Positions 55,334 to 64,000 of a DNA stretch of 64,000 nucleotides are shown here, piece by piece (the first letter of the stretch is position 1; the number at the start of each line of letters is the position of its first letter). The notes under the pieces are model-generated. The model was not told the origin of the DNA. It did not search any database and saw only the letters and a program-made list of their open reading frames with translations. The DNA is from Diploptera punctata (Eukaryota; Arthropoda; Insecta; Blattodea; Blaberidae), in the NCBI GenBank assembly GCA_030220185.1, contig JASPKZ010007296.1, positions 62,001-126,000 of the forward strand. The letters run 5' to 3'. Position numbers and translations under genes: made by a program.

Positions 55334-55660
55334 TTTATAATGCATGTTCATGTGCGACCACATATTTAGCTTTATTGATACTGTATATACTTCCACTCCC
55401 AATTTCTTAGTGTTAGGTAATGTATAAGAAAATGCTTATTAATACCATTGAGCTGTACGACTTCTAAAGATTTTATGGCATGTTCTAATATAGAATTGAA
55501 AGTAGAGAAGGTACTGAATATCCTGGCTTCAAACCATTGCAAATTTCAGAAAGATATGGAAACTGTTTGCGTACACCCACCATATCATTCTGACATGTGG
55601 ACACATTACAATAGGATTGAGTCTAACAATTTATGAATTCAGTCCAGTAGGGTACTACAG
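55334..55660 (-). pseudogene. RTE (family A) fragment in copy B, right part
   Basis: Paralogue of 17438-17770. It is cut at 55660 by the next RTE insertion. Confidence 0.6.
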
Positions 55661-55662
55661 AA

Positions 55663-56368
55663 TTAACTAACTTAAACTAACTAACTCACTGTCACATCGA
55701 ACCCGTTGGTTCATGGCCGCGCAGACATACGCTCTCCATACATCCCTATCCTGAGCTAATATTTTCCAATCATTCCCTGTATAATCTACTTCCCTCAAAT
55801 CATAGTTAATGATATTCTTCCACCTCATTCTTGGTCTACCAACTGGGCGTATTTCCTCTGGTTTTGCTACAAAAAGCTTCCATGCACGTCTTTCATTCCC
55901 CATTCGTGCCACATGTCCTGCCAATCGCAGTCTACAAGACCTAACTGTTCTTATTATATCTGGCTTCCCACAAAGATCATGTAGTTCACTGTTATGTAGT
56001 TTTCTCCATACACTTGTCTGTTCATCTCTCTTTGGTCCAAATTTTTTCCTAAGATCTTTATTCTCAAATACTCGTAATCTCCTTTCCTCCATTAAAGTAA
56101 GAGTCCATGTTTCGCATCCGTATAATATAACTGGTAGAATAATTGTTTTATATATAATTTCTGTTTAATGTTTTTTGAAAGGACTTGGGAAGTCAAGAAT
56201 CTCTGTAATGCATAATAGCACGCATTTCCAAAATTGAGCCTATGTTTAATTTCATTGGGCACGTCATTTATATTTGTGATTATTGTTCCTAGGCATTTGA
56301 ATTAATAGGGATGTATGGAGAGCTCATGTCCACGCGGTCATGAACCTACGGGTTCGATAGTGCCAATG

Positions 56369-56410
<42 letters not shown>

Positions 56411-56655
56411 GTATTTGAATTAAGCTACTTCCTCAAAATTTCCCTCATTTGTCACTAGTTTTCCATTATATAATGTATTTCTATGTGCGACCATATATTT
56501 AGTTTTATTGATATTTACTTCCAGTCCCAATTTCTTAGTGTTACTCAATATTGTTTGCGTATTGGCCTTTTGTATCTATTCGCTATCGCCCAATAGTACT
56601 ATATCATGAGCTTAATCTAACAGCTTATTAATATTATTGAGTTGAAGGCCTTCTT
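55663..56655 (-). mobile_element. RTE (family A), 5'-truncated copy with nested insertion
   Basis: The 3' end (AACTAACT-type repeats, 55663-55685) is followed on the minus strand by an open C-terminal frame, 56092-55667 (RRLRVFENKDLRKKFGPKRD, RPVGRPRMRWKN). Then come RT-tail sequence to about 56290 and again 56424-56655. It is interrupted by 56306-56409. Confidence 0.8.
56306..56409 (+). mobile_element. Very short RTE 3'-end insertion nested in RTE
   Basis: Only about 60 bases of coding end ('gggatgtatggagagctcat', 'gaacctacgggttcgatag') plus a (GTAA)n tail. It is flanked by a 14-base duplication: GGCATTTGAATTAA at 56292-56305 and GGTATTTGAATTAA at 56410-56423. Confidence 0.9.
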
Positions 56656-57285
56656 TCGGTCTTACAGGTAATTTAATTTTAGGGATTGGTCTGAATATAG
56701 CTTTTAACCAAATTTCAGGGTATGCTGAAGTCATGGTTGAGGCATTTAATATATGGATCACAGTTGGAAGTATGACATGGAGTATTTTTGTTTAAAAATT
56801 CGATACTTGTGTCTTAGTTCTAATGCGGTCCGGTGATAGTTTAACGTCGATTGGCATTATATAGGAAAAGAATAATTTTTCTCGGAAAGGAGTAGGTGTG
56901 GATAGGAGCTCGTCCACAGTTGGTTGTTTCGCCGTAGCGTTTATGTTAAGTGAAACGTATGATGTGAAATGTTGGCTTAGATTGTCCAGTGATATGTTAA
57001 TACTCTCTATTCTGGTTGTCGGCTGACGTACACCCATTCATCTAATATGTTTCCACATTTCACTTGCATTTGTGTTGGAATAAACGAGACTATGAGCATA
57101 CCGCAACTTAGCGTTCTTAATGATTTGATTAGTTTTGTTTCTTAATGTAATATATTGTCATAAATTAGCGTCACTTTTGTCTCGTGTATATTTTCGAAAA
57201 GCAGCATCCCTCTCAGCCATCAGTAGTCGAATTTCATGGCATATCCAAGGAACTGGGATTTTAGTAATTCGTCTAGTCTTCAAGA
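56656..57285 (-). pseudogene. Non-LTR reverse transcriptase N-terminal fragment
   Basis: Minus-strand frames give TRRITKIPVPWICHEIRLLM, then LRNKTNQIIKNAKLRYA, the 57037-56792 frame, and ILPTVIHILNASTMTSAYPE followed by IWLKAIFRPIPK. This is the linker and fingers region (H-I-x-N-x-S...F-P-x-x-W-K-x-A-x-x-x-P-I-P-K) of a Jockey/R1-like RT. It is distinct from families A and B. Confidence 0.6.
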
Positions 57286-58376
57286 GGGCGCAGAAAGAAA
57301 TAAAACGCACGCTCAATTCTGGAAACGGAAGCTATTATAAATTACAGGGACTCTTGTCATCCTACTGAAAACCGATAAAACTGTTATTCTTTCACTGATA
57401 ATATATGGATGCGAAATTCGCACTCTAACTGCAAGGGAGAAGAAGATAGTACATGTAACCTATTCGAGAATAAGGTTTTTTTATAATTTTTGGATCGAAG
57501 AGAAACGATCAGACAGGATTATTGAAAAGATAACATAACAGTAAGCTACACTACCTTTATAGGAAACCATTTTTAATAAAAACAGTTAAGTCTCGTTCAC
57601 TGCGATGTGCAGAACATGTGGCACTAATAAATATGAAAGAAGGGCATCTAAGAAAACCAGAGGTAAAACGTCCAGATGGTAGACAATGAAAAAGAAATGG
57701 AGAATAACATTAACTATGATTTGAGGGAATTAATTTATACAGGGGATGAATGAAAAAGTTAATTACCTCAGGATAGGGGTGTATGGATAACTTATGTCGG
57801 CGTGGTCATGAATCTGCAGGTTCGACTGTGACAAAGACTTAGCTTTTTCAGTTTCTGGGAAATTACATTATTAAAAATTTGTCGATAGTGAAATAAATAT
57901 GAATTTCGGAGAAAATGAAAAGTTTTCACGTGCCTCTTGTGTGATATCGTTATTCGTTGAACAATTGTATTGAAGCAAGTTCCAAGAGTAAAGAATAGCC
58001 CAAAAACTGAAATGCAAAACATAAGTAGAATAAAATTCGTTTCCATTCACAATACTGAAGTAATTTTGATCTTTGGAATATCATAAATTAATGTGTAATT
58101 AACGTTACCGTTACTCACCTCAATTTGAACTTTGGACTCTAAGTTCAACCAAATACCGTATGTATTTAAGAACGGCAAAAACACTTTTATTGTCATTTTC
58201 AGTTCAACGACAGAGGAGACAACAATACTAAAGTGAAGGGAACCATTTCAATAGCAGTTATCGTTTAATTGGACTTTATGAAAAGGTATGAAATTATCAC
58301 AATCATGTAGCTGGTCATGTATTTAGGCTACTTATTACTTTATTAGTCAGTTTCTCTCATGGAACATCTAAGGCCG

Positions 58377-58539
58377 GTATTAAGAAACCAATTATTACGC
58401 AAAAGCGACTCTTTCCCCTCTCTATGACGTATAAATTATTTATAATACCGGTTTTATGAATACTCTCTACGTCATAGAGAGGGGAAAATAGTCGCTCTTT
58501 GCGTAAAGATTGGTTTCTGAATACCAGCCTAATTAGAAT
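58377..58539. mobile_element. Fold-back MITE, family FB-CTC, copy 2
   Basis: Ends GGCCGGTATTAAGAAACCAA and (inverse) GGCTGGTATTCAGAAACCAA. The inner arms contain CGACTCTTTCCCCTCTCTA and its complement, the same core as 42143-42259. It is flanked by TAA on both sides. Copies A and B have the uninterrupted sequence 'catcttagtggatttttt', which fits insertion with a 3-base target duplication (PIF/Harbinger-like). Confidence 0.8.
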
Positions 58540-58909
58540 TTTTCCTATTAGTTTATTTACACTTTTATATAATCATTGATAATTTACTTTGCATTCTGCC
58601 ACATATTCTATCCACTTTGATTTATAATTTTATATTTTATTCAAGATTTTAATAACTTTGTGGCCGGCTATTTCTGTTAGTTTTACAATATGATCATGTG
58701 TAAGGAGCCGTTTTACTCATGTACAATATCTGAATTCTGTTGGTCGCATTCAGGAAGAATCTGACGTATTCTTGATCTGAGATTCGTAAAAGCATTAAAC
58801 GTGTACAAAAAATTAGGGTATTGTATAAGATAGTTTCGTTTTCTTTAACTTTTTCTGAAATTTATTAATATAATAAAACAATATGAATTATAAAAAATCA
58901 TGAACCTTC

Positions 58910-59310
58910 CCTAGTACTGCGATTACAAGAATGCGTTTATATAAAACCTTATCTAGACCTGAACAATATTACGGAATCGAAGCATGGACAATAAGGAATT
59001 TTGATTTAATTACAAGAACTGCTAGTGAAATGAGATTTTTAGGAGCAACATTTGAATATATTCGCATGGACCAGAAAAAAGTGAAGATATCATGAAAGTG
59101 ATTGAATTAAAACCAATCTCACAATTTATAAATAAATACCAGTTACAATGCAAAACTCGTGTACAGCGAATGGGTTGTAATAGACTTCCAGGAGTCATGC
59201 TTCAATACCGTCCTTAAGGAAACAGATCTTTGGGACATCCTAGAAAAAGGTGGATCGAGAAACCTTCACTGAAACAGTAACATACTTTGGGCCTTAGATT
59301 TACGTGTAGA
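58910..59310 (+). pseudogene. Non-LTR family B fragment, copy in C
   Basis: Aligns with 14930-15290 and 51400-51785 ('gaagcatggacaataagg', 'cgcatggaccagaaaa', 'gtggatcgagaaaccttcac'). It is heavily frameshifted. Confidence 0.6.
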
Positions 59311-59567
59311 ATGTTGATAATTTTTTTTGCCAACAAATCGTGGTCTCCTATGGGACGTGGAAAAATTCTAAACTTTGTAATTCTTTTGTCTTTATATCAT
59401 CGAGTAACTTTATAAGTAACGTGTACATTTCTTTTGCATAACATGTACAAAATTTAAAAAAATACTTTTTAAGTTTATACATTTTTTAAATTAAACAGTG
59501 AAATTTTTTATTATTGATTTCGTACATCTCAATGATGGATAAATCATATTTGAAGAGAAAAATTATA

Positions 59568-59641
59568 CGCTCAGACCGGGACTTGAACCCGGGACCCTTG
59601 GTTCTCTAGACCAAGTGCTCTACCAACTGAGCTACCTGAGC
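59568..59641 (-). tRNA. tRNA-like unit 1 of the palindrome
   Basis: 74 bases. Acceptor GCTCAGG with TCTGAGC (one G-U pair), D arm GCTC..GAGC, anticodon stem TTGGT/ACCAA, T arm CCGGG-TTCAAGT-CCCGG. The loop CTAGAGA would give anticodon AGA (serine), yet the long variable arm of serine tRNAs is absent and there is one extra base before the anticodon stem. It is probably a tRNA-derived module rather than a working tRNA gene. Both Pol III boxes look intact. Confidence 0.6.
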
Positions 59642-59711
59642 AAGTACCGATCTAAACGCAAATCTTTCTCTATATACATTGTAATTCCCATCCACCAAAT
59701 GCTGTGTACTT

Positions 59712-59785
59712 GCTCAGGTAGCTCAGTTGGTAGAGCACTTGGTCTAGAGAACCAAGGGTCCCGGGTTCAAGTCCCGGTCTGAGCG
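59712..59785 (+). tRNA. tRNA-like unit 2 of the palindrome
   Basis: Identical to unit 1 on the opposite strand. The two units face away from the retroposon's ends, so on either strand the order is antisense copy, spacer, sense copy. Confidence 0.6.
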
Positions 59786-60962
59786 TATAATTTTTCTCTT
59801 CAAATATAAACAGTGAAATATTTAGTCGACATCGTAGCCAGAGGTATTACAAATTTCAAGGTTCTCAATTGCAGGAAATTGTGATAATGATTAATATTTT
59901 AAACAATTATGTGGATGTAAAAATTGTGAATGATTCAAATTCAATGACAAGCTTCTTAAAATTGGCCAGGAATGATTTCCAATGCCTGTTAATATTAACG
60001 TATGACATGATATATGAAGGTCTACCAGTTTGCTATTTAAGATTTGGGGTAAATTTTCAAATGCAAATATTTCATTTGGAGAAAATATGGAGATGCGAAT
60101 ATCTTTAATTTTACTTATTGTGCGAATGAATTGTGCATCACTTTCTTCAGAATAGGAAATATGCAATCTTTCAAGACAAGAACATTTTTCAGAAAGATAA
60201 TGCAAACGGTCGGAATTAACAAGTCGTTTCTGCGTAGGTACCTTATTTTCTGTGCTATCTTGTTTATTTTCCTTCACAAGTTTGGGGAGCTCCATAAATC
60301 GATCATCTAACATTATTACGAATGCCACATAAAGTGTTTCCAAATGTATACATTTTGAAATGCTTTTGATGGAATCACATGTTATGCCTACACAGTTATT
60401 TATATTCAAGTGTTTGAGTTTAGGACAAGACATTGCTAAGTTTTCTAATGCTGCATCTTAGATAACGCAACCTGGGATTGACAATTCTTTTAAATTTACA
60501 GGAAATTTTAACTGATCATAGAATTTTGCTAGATATGAAATTCTGATAATTTTTAAATATTGAAAGTGTGAAGTACTTCATAAAACAAATGGTGTATTCC
60601 TCAATTAAATGTAGATAGAGAACATCGTTTGCGTTAGTATGTAGGTTCTGAATATTCGGCCGTATTATGACATTCAAAGCCATAGTATAGGCTCTCGGAT
60701 ATAATTGTTTTCTTCTTGGAACCGTATATCCTGGAACATCATTTATAATCTTGTTCGTCACTATATAGCCTAGTAAAAACAAGAAGACAGCAAATTTCAT
60801 TTTGGAGAATCAAGCAGTATTATTTAGCATCGTGTATTATAGGGCGTAAGTTTACTTTCACTGGAAGCTATATCATTGCAAAAAGACATGATTCTCTCCT
60901 CGTAACTTTCCACCGCAAGATCGAAAAATGTTCTTAGATGAAGGCAAACCAACATTCTGAAA

Positions 60963-61350
60963 AATAACACAGATTTTTACACGTTATTAAATGAAATAGT
61001 GCATTGCCTTAATACATGTCACTATGAATTTTAAATATATCCGAAAACGGTTTGCCTAAAGAAAATACTGCATCCTCTTACTACAACTTACGTGAATTTT
61101 TAAATATACGTAGCTGAAAACTCTTTGCCTATTCGCACCCTACTATTTTATTATTTAGACATATTCGAACAAGCCTAACTTACCTTTCAGAATATCAAAT
61201 CCTAGTTAGAGAGTATAAACACCCTCTCTCTCTTACACTTTTTTACATCTCTCAAATGATTCGTAACACTTCTGGAAGTCTAACTAAAATTAGAGTTCTA
61301 TATTAGAATAACGGATACATTTTCTTTTCAGAGAGTGTCATGTAGTTAAA
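60963..61350 (-). repeat. Duplicated upstream intron of the LRR pseudogene
   Basis: Inverse match to 19411-19866, including 'gttagacttccagaag', 'acgaatcatttgagagatg' and 'agggtgcgaatagg'. The (GA)n tract of the intact copy is only a short run here. Confidence 0.85.
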
Positions 61351-61471
61351 AAGAAAACTACATTTTCATAGAGCGTAAATTAATGAGGTAAACGTATAGA
61401 TAATTAGAATGCATATTTGTATACTGTTTTGCCCCGGGTGGACATAATATTCTTCAAGATACGGTAATCAC

Positions 61472-61663
61472 CATTGTGGTTTCGAGGTAGCGTACTGCCT
61501 TGTCACGCAATTGGCCCGGGTTCGATTCCCGGTCGAGACAGGCTCCTGGGTGAGGTTTTCTTATTCGACGATTTCCTCACCTGTAAGACAAATGTCAGGA
61601 AGCTTAGGGCCCAACGCTCGCCGAAAATCATCCGGCCATCTTCATCATCATCATCCTTATTAT
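61472..61663 (+). repeat. tRNA-derived SINE, family 1, interrupted copy
   Basis: A-box-like 'tggtttcgaggtagcgtac', B box 'ggttcgattcc', then 'gggtgaggttttctt', 'cctcacctgtaagacaaatg' and a CATCATC stretch, stopping where the LTR begins at 61664. The remainder should lie beyond the upstream LTR, outside the window. Confidence 0.8.
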
Positions 61664-62207
61664 TGCCGTGACCTGGCCCTCGGGTAGATCAGACAATTTG
61701 AAGGTAGGATTCGTTGTGAGTCCAAGAACTCCAGTGAATGCAGAACTTGATTTAATATATTTATTAAAGACGATGATTAAAAACTTACAATATCGTGTCT
61801 CTAACTGTCATAGAGACGAGGTGGGAACCATGAAGAATAAGCCCTGATGCCAAGGGCATCAGCCGTTATAAACCCTCTGATAGGCGGGCGTGGCATGGTC
61901 GCTGAGTTGGAATGTATCACCCTCATTTCCAAATAAGGACATATCTCTTCTAAAGTTACGTACGAAGACTGGAATTTACCAGCCATGTTATCTTACAGTA
62001 TTCAACTAGGGGATGGAGAGTAATCTTATCTTGACTCGACGCCCCTGTATTAGACTGGGGGATGGTGAGTAATATTATCCAAACTCAACGCCCCTGCCTG
62101 TTTCAACTTGAATATCCACATGTAATTATTATTATATATTAGAGTGTCCAGTACGCAATTTCCCTTCATAATATAATATAAATACATTCTGATTGTTAAT
62201 TCAATAC

Positions 62208-62255
<48 letters not shown>

Positions 62256-62324
62256 ATTCTATGCTATTGGCTAACAGTGCAATAATTAATTAGTATATGC
62301 GGTAATAATGCTACAGCCAGCACA
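61664..62324 (-). repeat. 3' LTR of an env-bearing endogenous retrovirus-like element
   Basis: Read on the minus strand it begins TGTGCTGGC directly after a purine-rich AAGGGCGGAAG (polypurine tract, 62325-62336). It ends GTCACGGCA inside the SINE. AATAAA lies at 61760-61765. A (TA)n run (about 62214-62253) and an imperfect tandem duplication of about 50 bases (61995-62100, 'ggggatgg.gagtaat' twice) lie in the U3 part. Boundaries are inferred from TG..CA and the polypurine tract because the other LTR is outside the window. Confidence 0.65.
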
Positions 62325-62821
62325 CTTCCGCCCTTAAGATAAAGCAATGGAGCTTAATTTTAAGCTTCTTTCTTTACTCTATTAGGATCTTGAGATTTAT
62401 TATTACTATTACTTACTTAAGTAATTTGCAAATGTATGAATAACCTAAAAGAGAACAAGTTACGCATAAATGTGAACGTTAAACACAGTAATGGAATATT
62501 TGCGAACTTGCACTGGACACGTCTATTTGTATTACCCTTTACCTAAAATAAAAGAAAAACATTACATATTAATGACATCAATAAGTGATCACAAGTTACA
62601 TATATGTTATAAATTAGTAATTATTATTATATATATATATACTTTTCGAACATAGTAGTTACTGTATAGTATTGCTTTGATTTCTCTCTTTCAAACGTCT
62701 GTCCAAAGTTCTTTTTAATATTTGTTTATTTCTTTACTTAATTTATGATGCACTTATTATTTCTCGTGGTCACTTTCACACTTTTTTTTTACTCGGTTGC
62801 ACACATCTATTGTTCTTATCA
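62325..62821 (-). other. Untranslated region between env and the 3' LTR
   Basis: AT-rich, with no open frame of note. It ends at the polypurine tract. Confidence 0.6.
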
Positions 62822-64000
62822 CTATGTTCTCCATGAAGGACACGGTTTTTTCATTTTACTCGCGGACCTCGTACGAGATACGATCGGAGCCTCTTCTTCT
62901 TTAGAATCTTCGTCATCTATTGCTGTGAAGTCCTTGGTTCGGTCTCCGCTTGTGATAGGTAGTGACACAGTGCTTCCGTGATAATGAACATTGCCCGTGT
63001 GTATAGTTTGTTGTAAAAAGCAATGTTTTCTCATACCATCGATACAATCCATGGGTTGCCATTTTTTCCACAGCCAAAAACCAAATTTTCTGCAAGAGCT
63101 GCAACAACAGCAGCTACAGCAAACTGCGATGAAGATTACGGTGGTCAGTATACCTAAGGTTGCTGCCCATGACACATAGCCTAATTTCATTGAGTGCTCT
63201 AATTTCCATTTCTCATCATTAATCATATCGTTAACTTCATCAATTTTATGGCTCGTTACTTTCAGATCATCTGTATGCGAAAGGACATTACTCATTGGAA
63301 GGTTTAGTTGAATTTTATCAAGGAATTTCAATTGGTCAGAGGTTAGACAACAGTCAAAGTCAATTGGGAGGATAGGAGTGATATCAGGAATGGTAAAATT
63401 TTTGGAGATAGTAGAATATGCATAAATCGTAGTATGAGCACTGTAACCTTTACATCCTGGGTTCAGTCTCAGTTTTCCTCGTCCTTTCAATGTAATGGAT
63501 TGTGGAGCTTCGTTAGGGCACAGGAACGTGAAGATCTCGGGTATTGGCGTCACGTGAAGGAACTCGTTCCCCATTAGCCTTAACCATAGTGTGTTCTTAA
63601 GTTCCATCATGCGATGTGAGCATGAACTCGGGACCGCCGTCGTCGATGGATGCACAAGTGTTGCTTCGCAGTCTATACCCTCTTTATAGATAAGTATTGG
63701 CTCCATTTCCTTGCAGACATGTTTAAATTTATTTAATTGGAAGCATGTATCGATTTGGTATTGTGTCAATTTTGCGAACTTCTGACGTAATGGATCGCTG
63801 ATAATGTAGTCCTTCGTAGTTTCTAAGCAGATGTACTTGGACGTATCTCCTTGTTGTCCTTGGGTTGGGAAGGGAATGATACGGTATAAATGATAATGCT
63901 CAGGTAGAAGTAAGGGAACTTCAATAACATAGACAAGATACTTATCTTGTAGGTAAATGTGTGTGGAAATTATTTGGATTAGTTCTTGAGATGGGAGGTT
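62822..64000 (-). CDS. env: Errantivirus-type envelope protein (baculovirus F-like), C-terminal part
   Basis: The minus-strand frame is open from the window edge to a stop at 62822 (about 390 codons), with no internal stop, so the N-terminal part is simply outside the window. Features of the family: a conserved ectodomain block ending in a helix (FLDKIQLNLPMSNVLSHTDD, then HKIDEVNDMI), one membrane-spanning segment (YVSWAATLGILTTVIFIAV), a cysteine cluster right after it, and a cytoplasmic tail of about 90 residues that is acidic and then basic. Insect errantiviruses acquired such F-like fusion proteins, which span the membrane and serve cell entry. No gag-pol is in the window. Domain naming is by pattern only. 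Confidence 0.75.
   Translation of the reverse strand, partial: NLPSQELIQIISTHIYLQDKYLVYVIEVPLLLPEHYHLYRIIPFPTQGQQGDTSKYICLETTKDYIISDPLRQKFAKLTQYQIDTCFQLNKFKHVCKEMEPILIYKEGIDCEATLVHPSTTAVPSSCSHRMMELKNTLWLRLMGNEFLHVTPIPEIFTFLCPNEAPQSITLKGRGKLRLNPGCKGYSAHTTIYAYSTISKNFTIPDITPILPIDFDCCLTSDQLKFLDKIQLNLPMSNVLSHTDDLKVTSHKIDEVNDMINDEKWKLEHSMKLGYVSWAATLGILTTVIFIAVCCSCCCCSSCRKFGFWLWKKWQPMDCIDGMRKHCFLQQTIHTGNVHYHGSTVSLPITSGDRTKDFTAIDDEDSKEEEAPIVSRTRSASKMKKPCPSWRT

Larger units (their letters stand above)
47580..55660 (+). repeat. Segmental duplication, copy B
   Basis: Direct-orientation paralogue of 12836-17770 (A) and, for the first part, 57390-59320 (C). It is lengthened by the MULE (48345-50615) and Tc1 (52229-53773) insertions, and lacks the element at 13738-14456. 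It ends where an RTE copy has inserted near 55660. Confidence 0.85.
57300..59318 (+). repeat. Segmental duplication, copy C
   Basis: Direct-orientation paralogue of 12836-15290 (A) and 47540-51790 (B). It contains an RTE tail fragment (57300-57835), the common unique block, a TAA-flanked MITE (58377-58539) and a family B fragment (58910-59310). It ends abruptly at about 59318-59330 against the inverted LRR pseudogene. Confidence 0.85.
59505..59806 (-). mobile_element. Retroposed palindromic tRNA-dimer element
   Basis: Two perfectly complementary 102-base arms (59546-59647 and 59706-59807) enclose a 58-base spacer. Each arm holds a whole tRNA-like unit plus flanks. On the minus strand the second arm is followed by about 40 bases ending in an A-rich tail (aataataaaaaa). 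A 13-base duplication, TAAACAGTGAAAT, lies at 59492-59504 and 59807-59819, and the intact LRR gene has the uninterrupted site near 21010-21022. This is the signature of target-primed retroposition of a transcript able to fold into a giant hairpin. Confidence 0.9.
59317..60962 (-). pseudogene. Inverted duplicate of the LRR gene, decayed
   Basis: Corresponds to codons 1 to about 455 of the 19867-21339 gene, on the opposite strand. The upstream acceptor (ttatttttcag) and the start ATG are kept. An early frameshift and stop follow (after about 45 codons, near 60830), with several more further on. A 180-codon stretch remains open (60433-59891: MSCPKLKHLNINNCVGITCD). A 302-base retroposon interrupts it at 59505-59806. 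The 3' end is missing because the duplication breaks at about 59318-59330. Confidence 0.9.

Noticed and set aside
59568..59785. Two working tRNA-Ser genes
   Set aside because: Anticodon AGA without the long variable arm required of serine tRNAs, plus an extra base before the anticodon stem and location inside a retroposed palindrome.
61801..61986. Minus-strand ORF inside the LTR
   Set aside because: A 61-codon frame in LTR U3/R sequence, without any domain; most likely chance.

Overview
This window is AT-rich, intron-and-repeat-dominated animal DNA, almost certainly from an insect. The reasons are 3.2-kb RTE-type retrotransposons with tetranucleotide tails, I/R1-type retrotransposons with RNase H, Tc1 and MULE DNA transposons, tRNA-derived SINEs, and a baculovirus-F-like envelope gene of an errantivirus-type element. 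The repeat style recalls cockroach and termite (Blattodea) genomes, but that placement is an inference made from memory of such repeats. No bacterial gene organisation is present.

Host gene content is thin. One exon of the mRNA-capping enzyme lies at 3174-3283 (minus). One intact single-exon leucine-rich-repeat (LRR) protein gene lies at 19867-21339 (plus). An inverted, decayed duplicate of that LRR gene, including its upstream intron sequence, lies at 59317-61350 (minus). Two weakly supported conserved ORF pairs sit in a duplicated block (29.4-30.1 kb and 45.1-45.9 kb).

Layout. 0-13 kb: Penelope-like remnant, SINEs, capping-enzyme exon, fold-back elements, a possible solo LTR, and two DNA transposons with DUF4817-type transposase remnants (7365-10019 and about 10052-10866). 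12.8-17.8 kb: copy A of a segmental duplication. 18.3-25.3 kb: Tc1 fragment, the LRR gene, and a complete but mutated RTE element (22069-25316). 26.0-30.1 kb and 35.3-45.8 kb: two copies (D1, D2) of another segmental duplication, separated by an I/R1-type retrotransposon (30120-35270) that itself contains two later insertions; D2 is further interrupted by a non-LTR element (36330-39962), an ORF1 remnant and satellites. 47.3-55.7 kb: copy B of the first duplication, carrying a MULE (48345-50615) and a Tc1 element (52229-53773) that copies A and C lack. 55.7-57.3 kb: nested RTE and RT fragments. 57.3-59.3 kb: copy C. 59.3-61.4 kb: the LRR pseudogene, broken by a retroposed perfect palindrome of two tRNA-like units. 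61.5-64 kb: a SINE split by the 3' LTR and env region of an endogenous retrovirus-like element that runs off the window.

The most useful property of the window is that paralogous blocks serve as each other's empty sites. Several insertions (MULE, Tc1, a TAA-flanked fold-back MITE, a 0.7-kb element) can be delimited to the base or nearly so and dated as later than the duplications. The most unusual object is the 302-bp palindromic tRNA-dimer retroposon at 59505-59806, with 102-bp perfect arms and a 13-bp target-site duplication.
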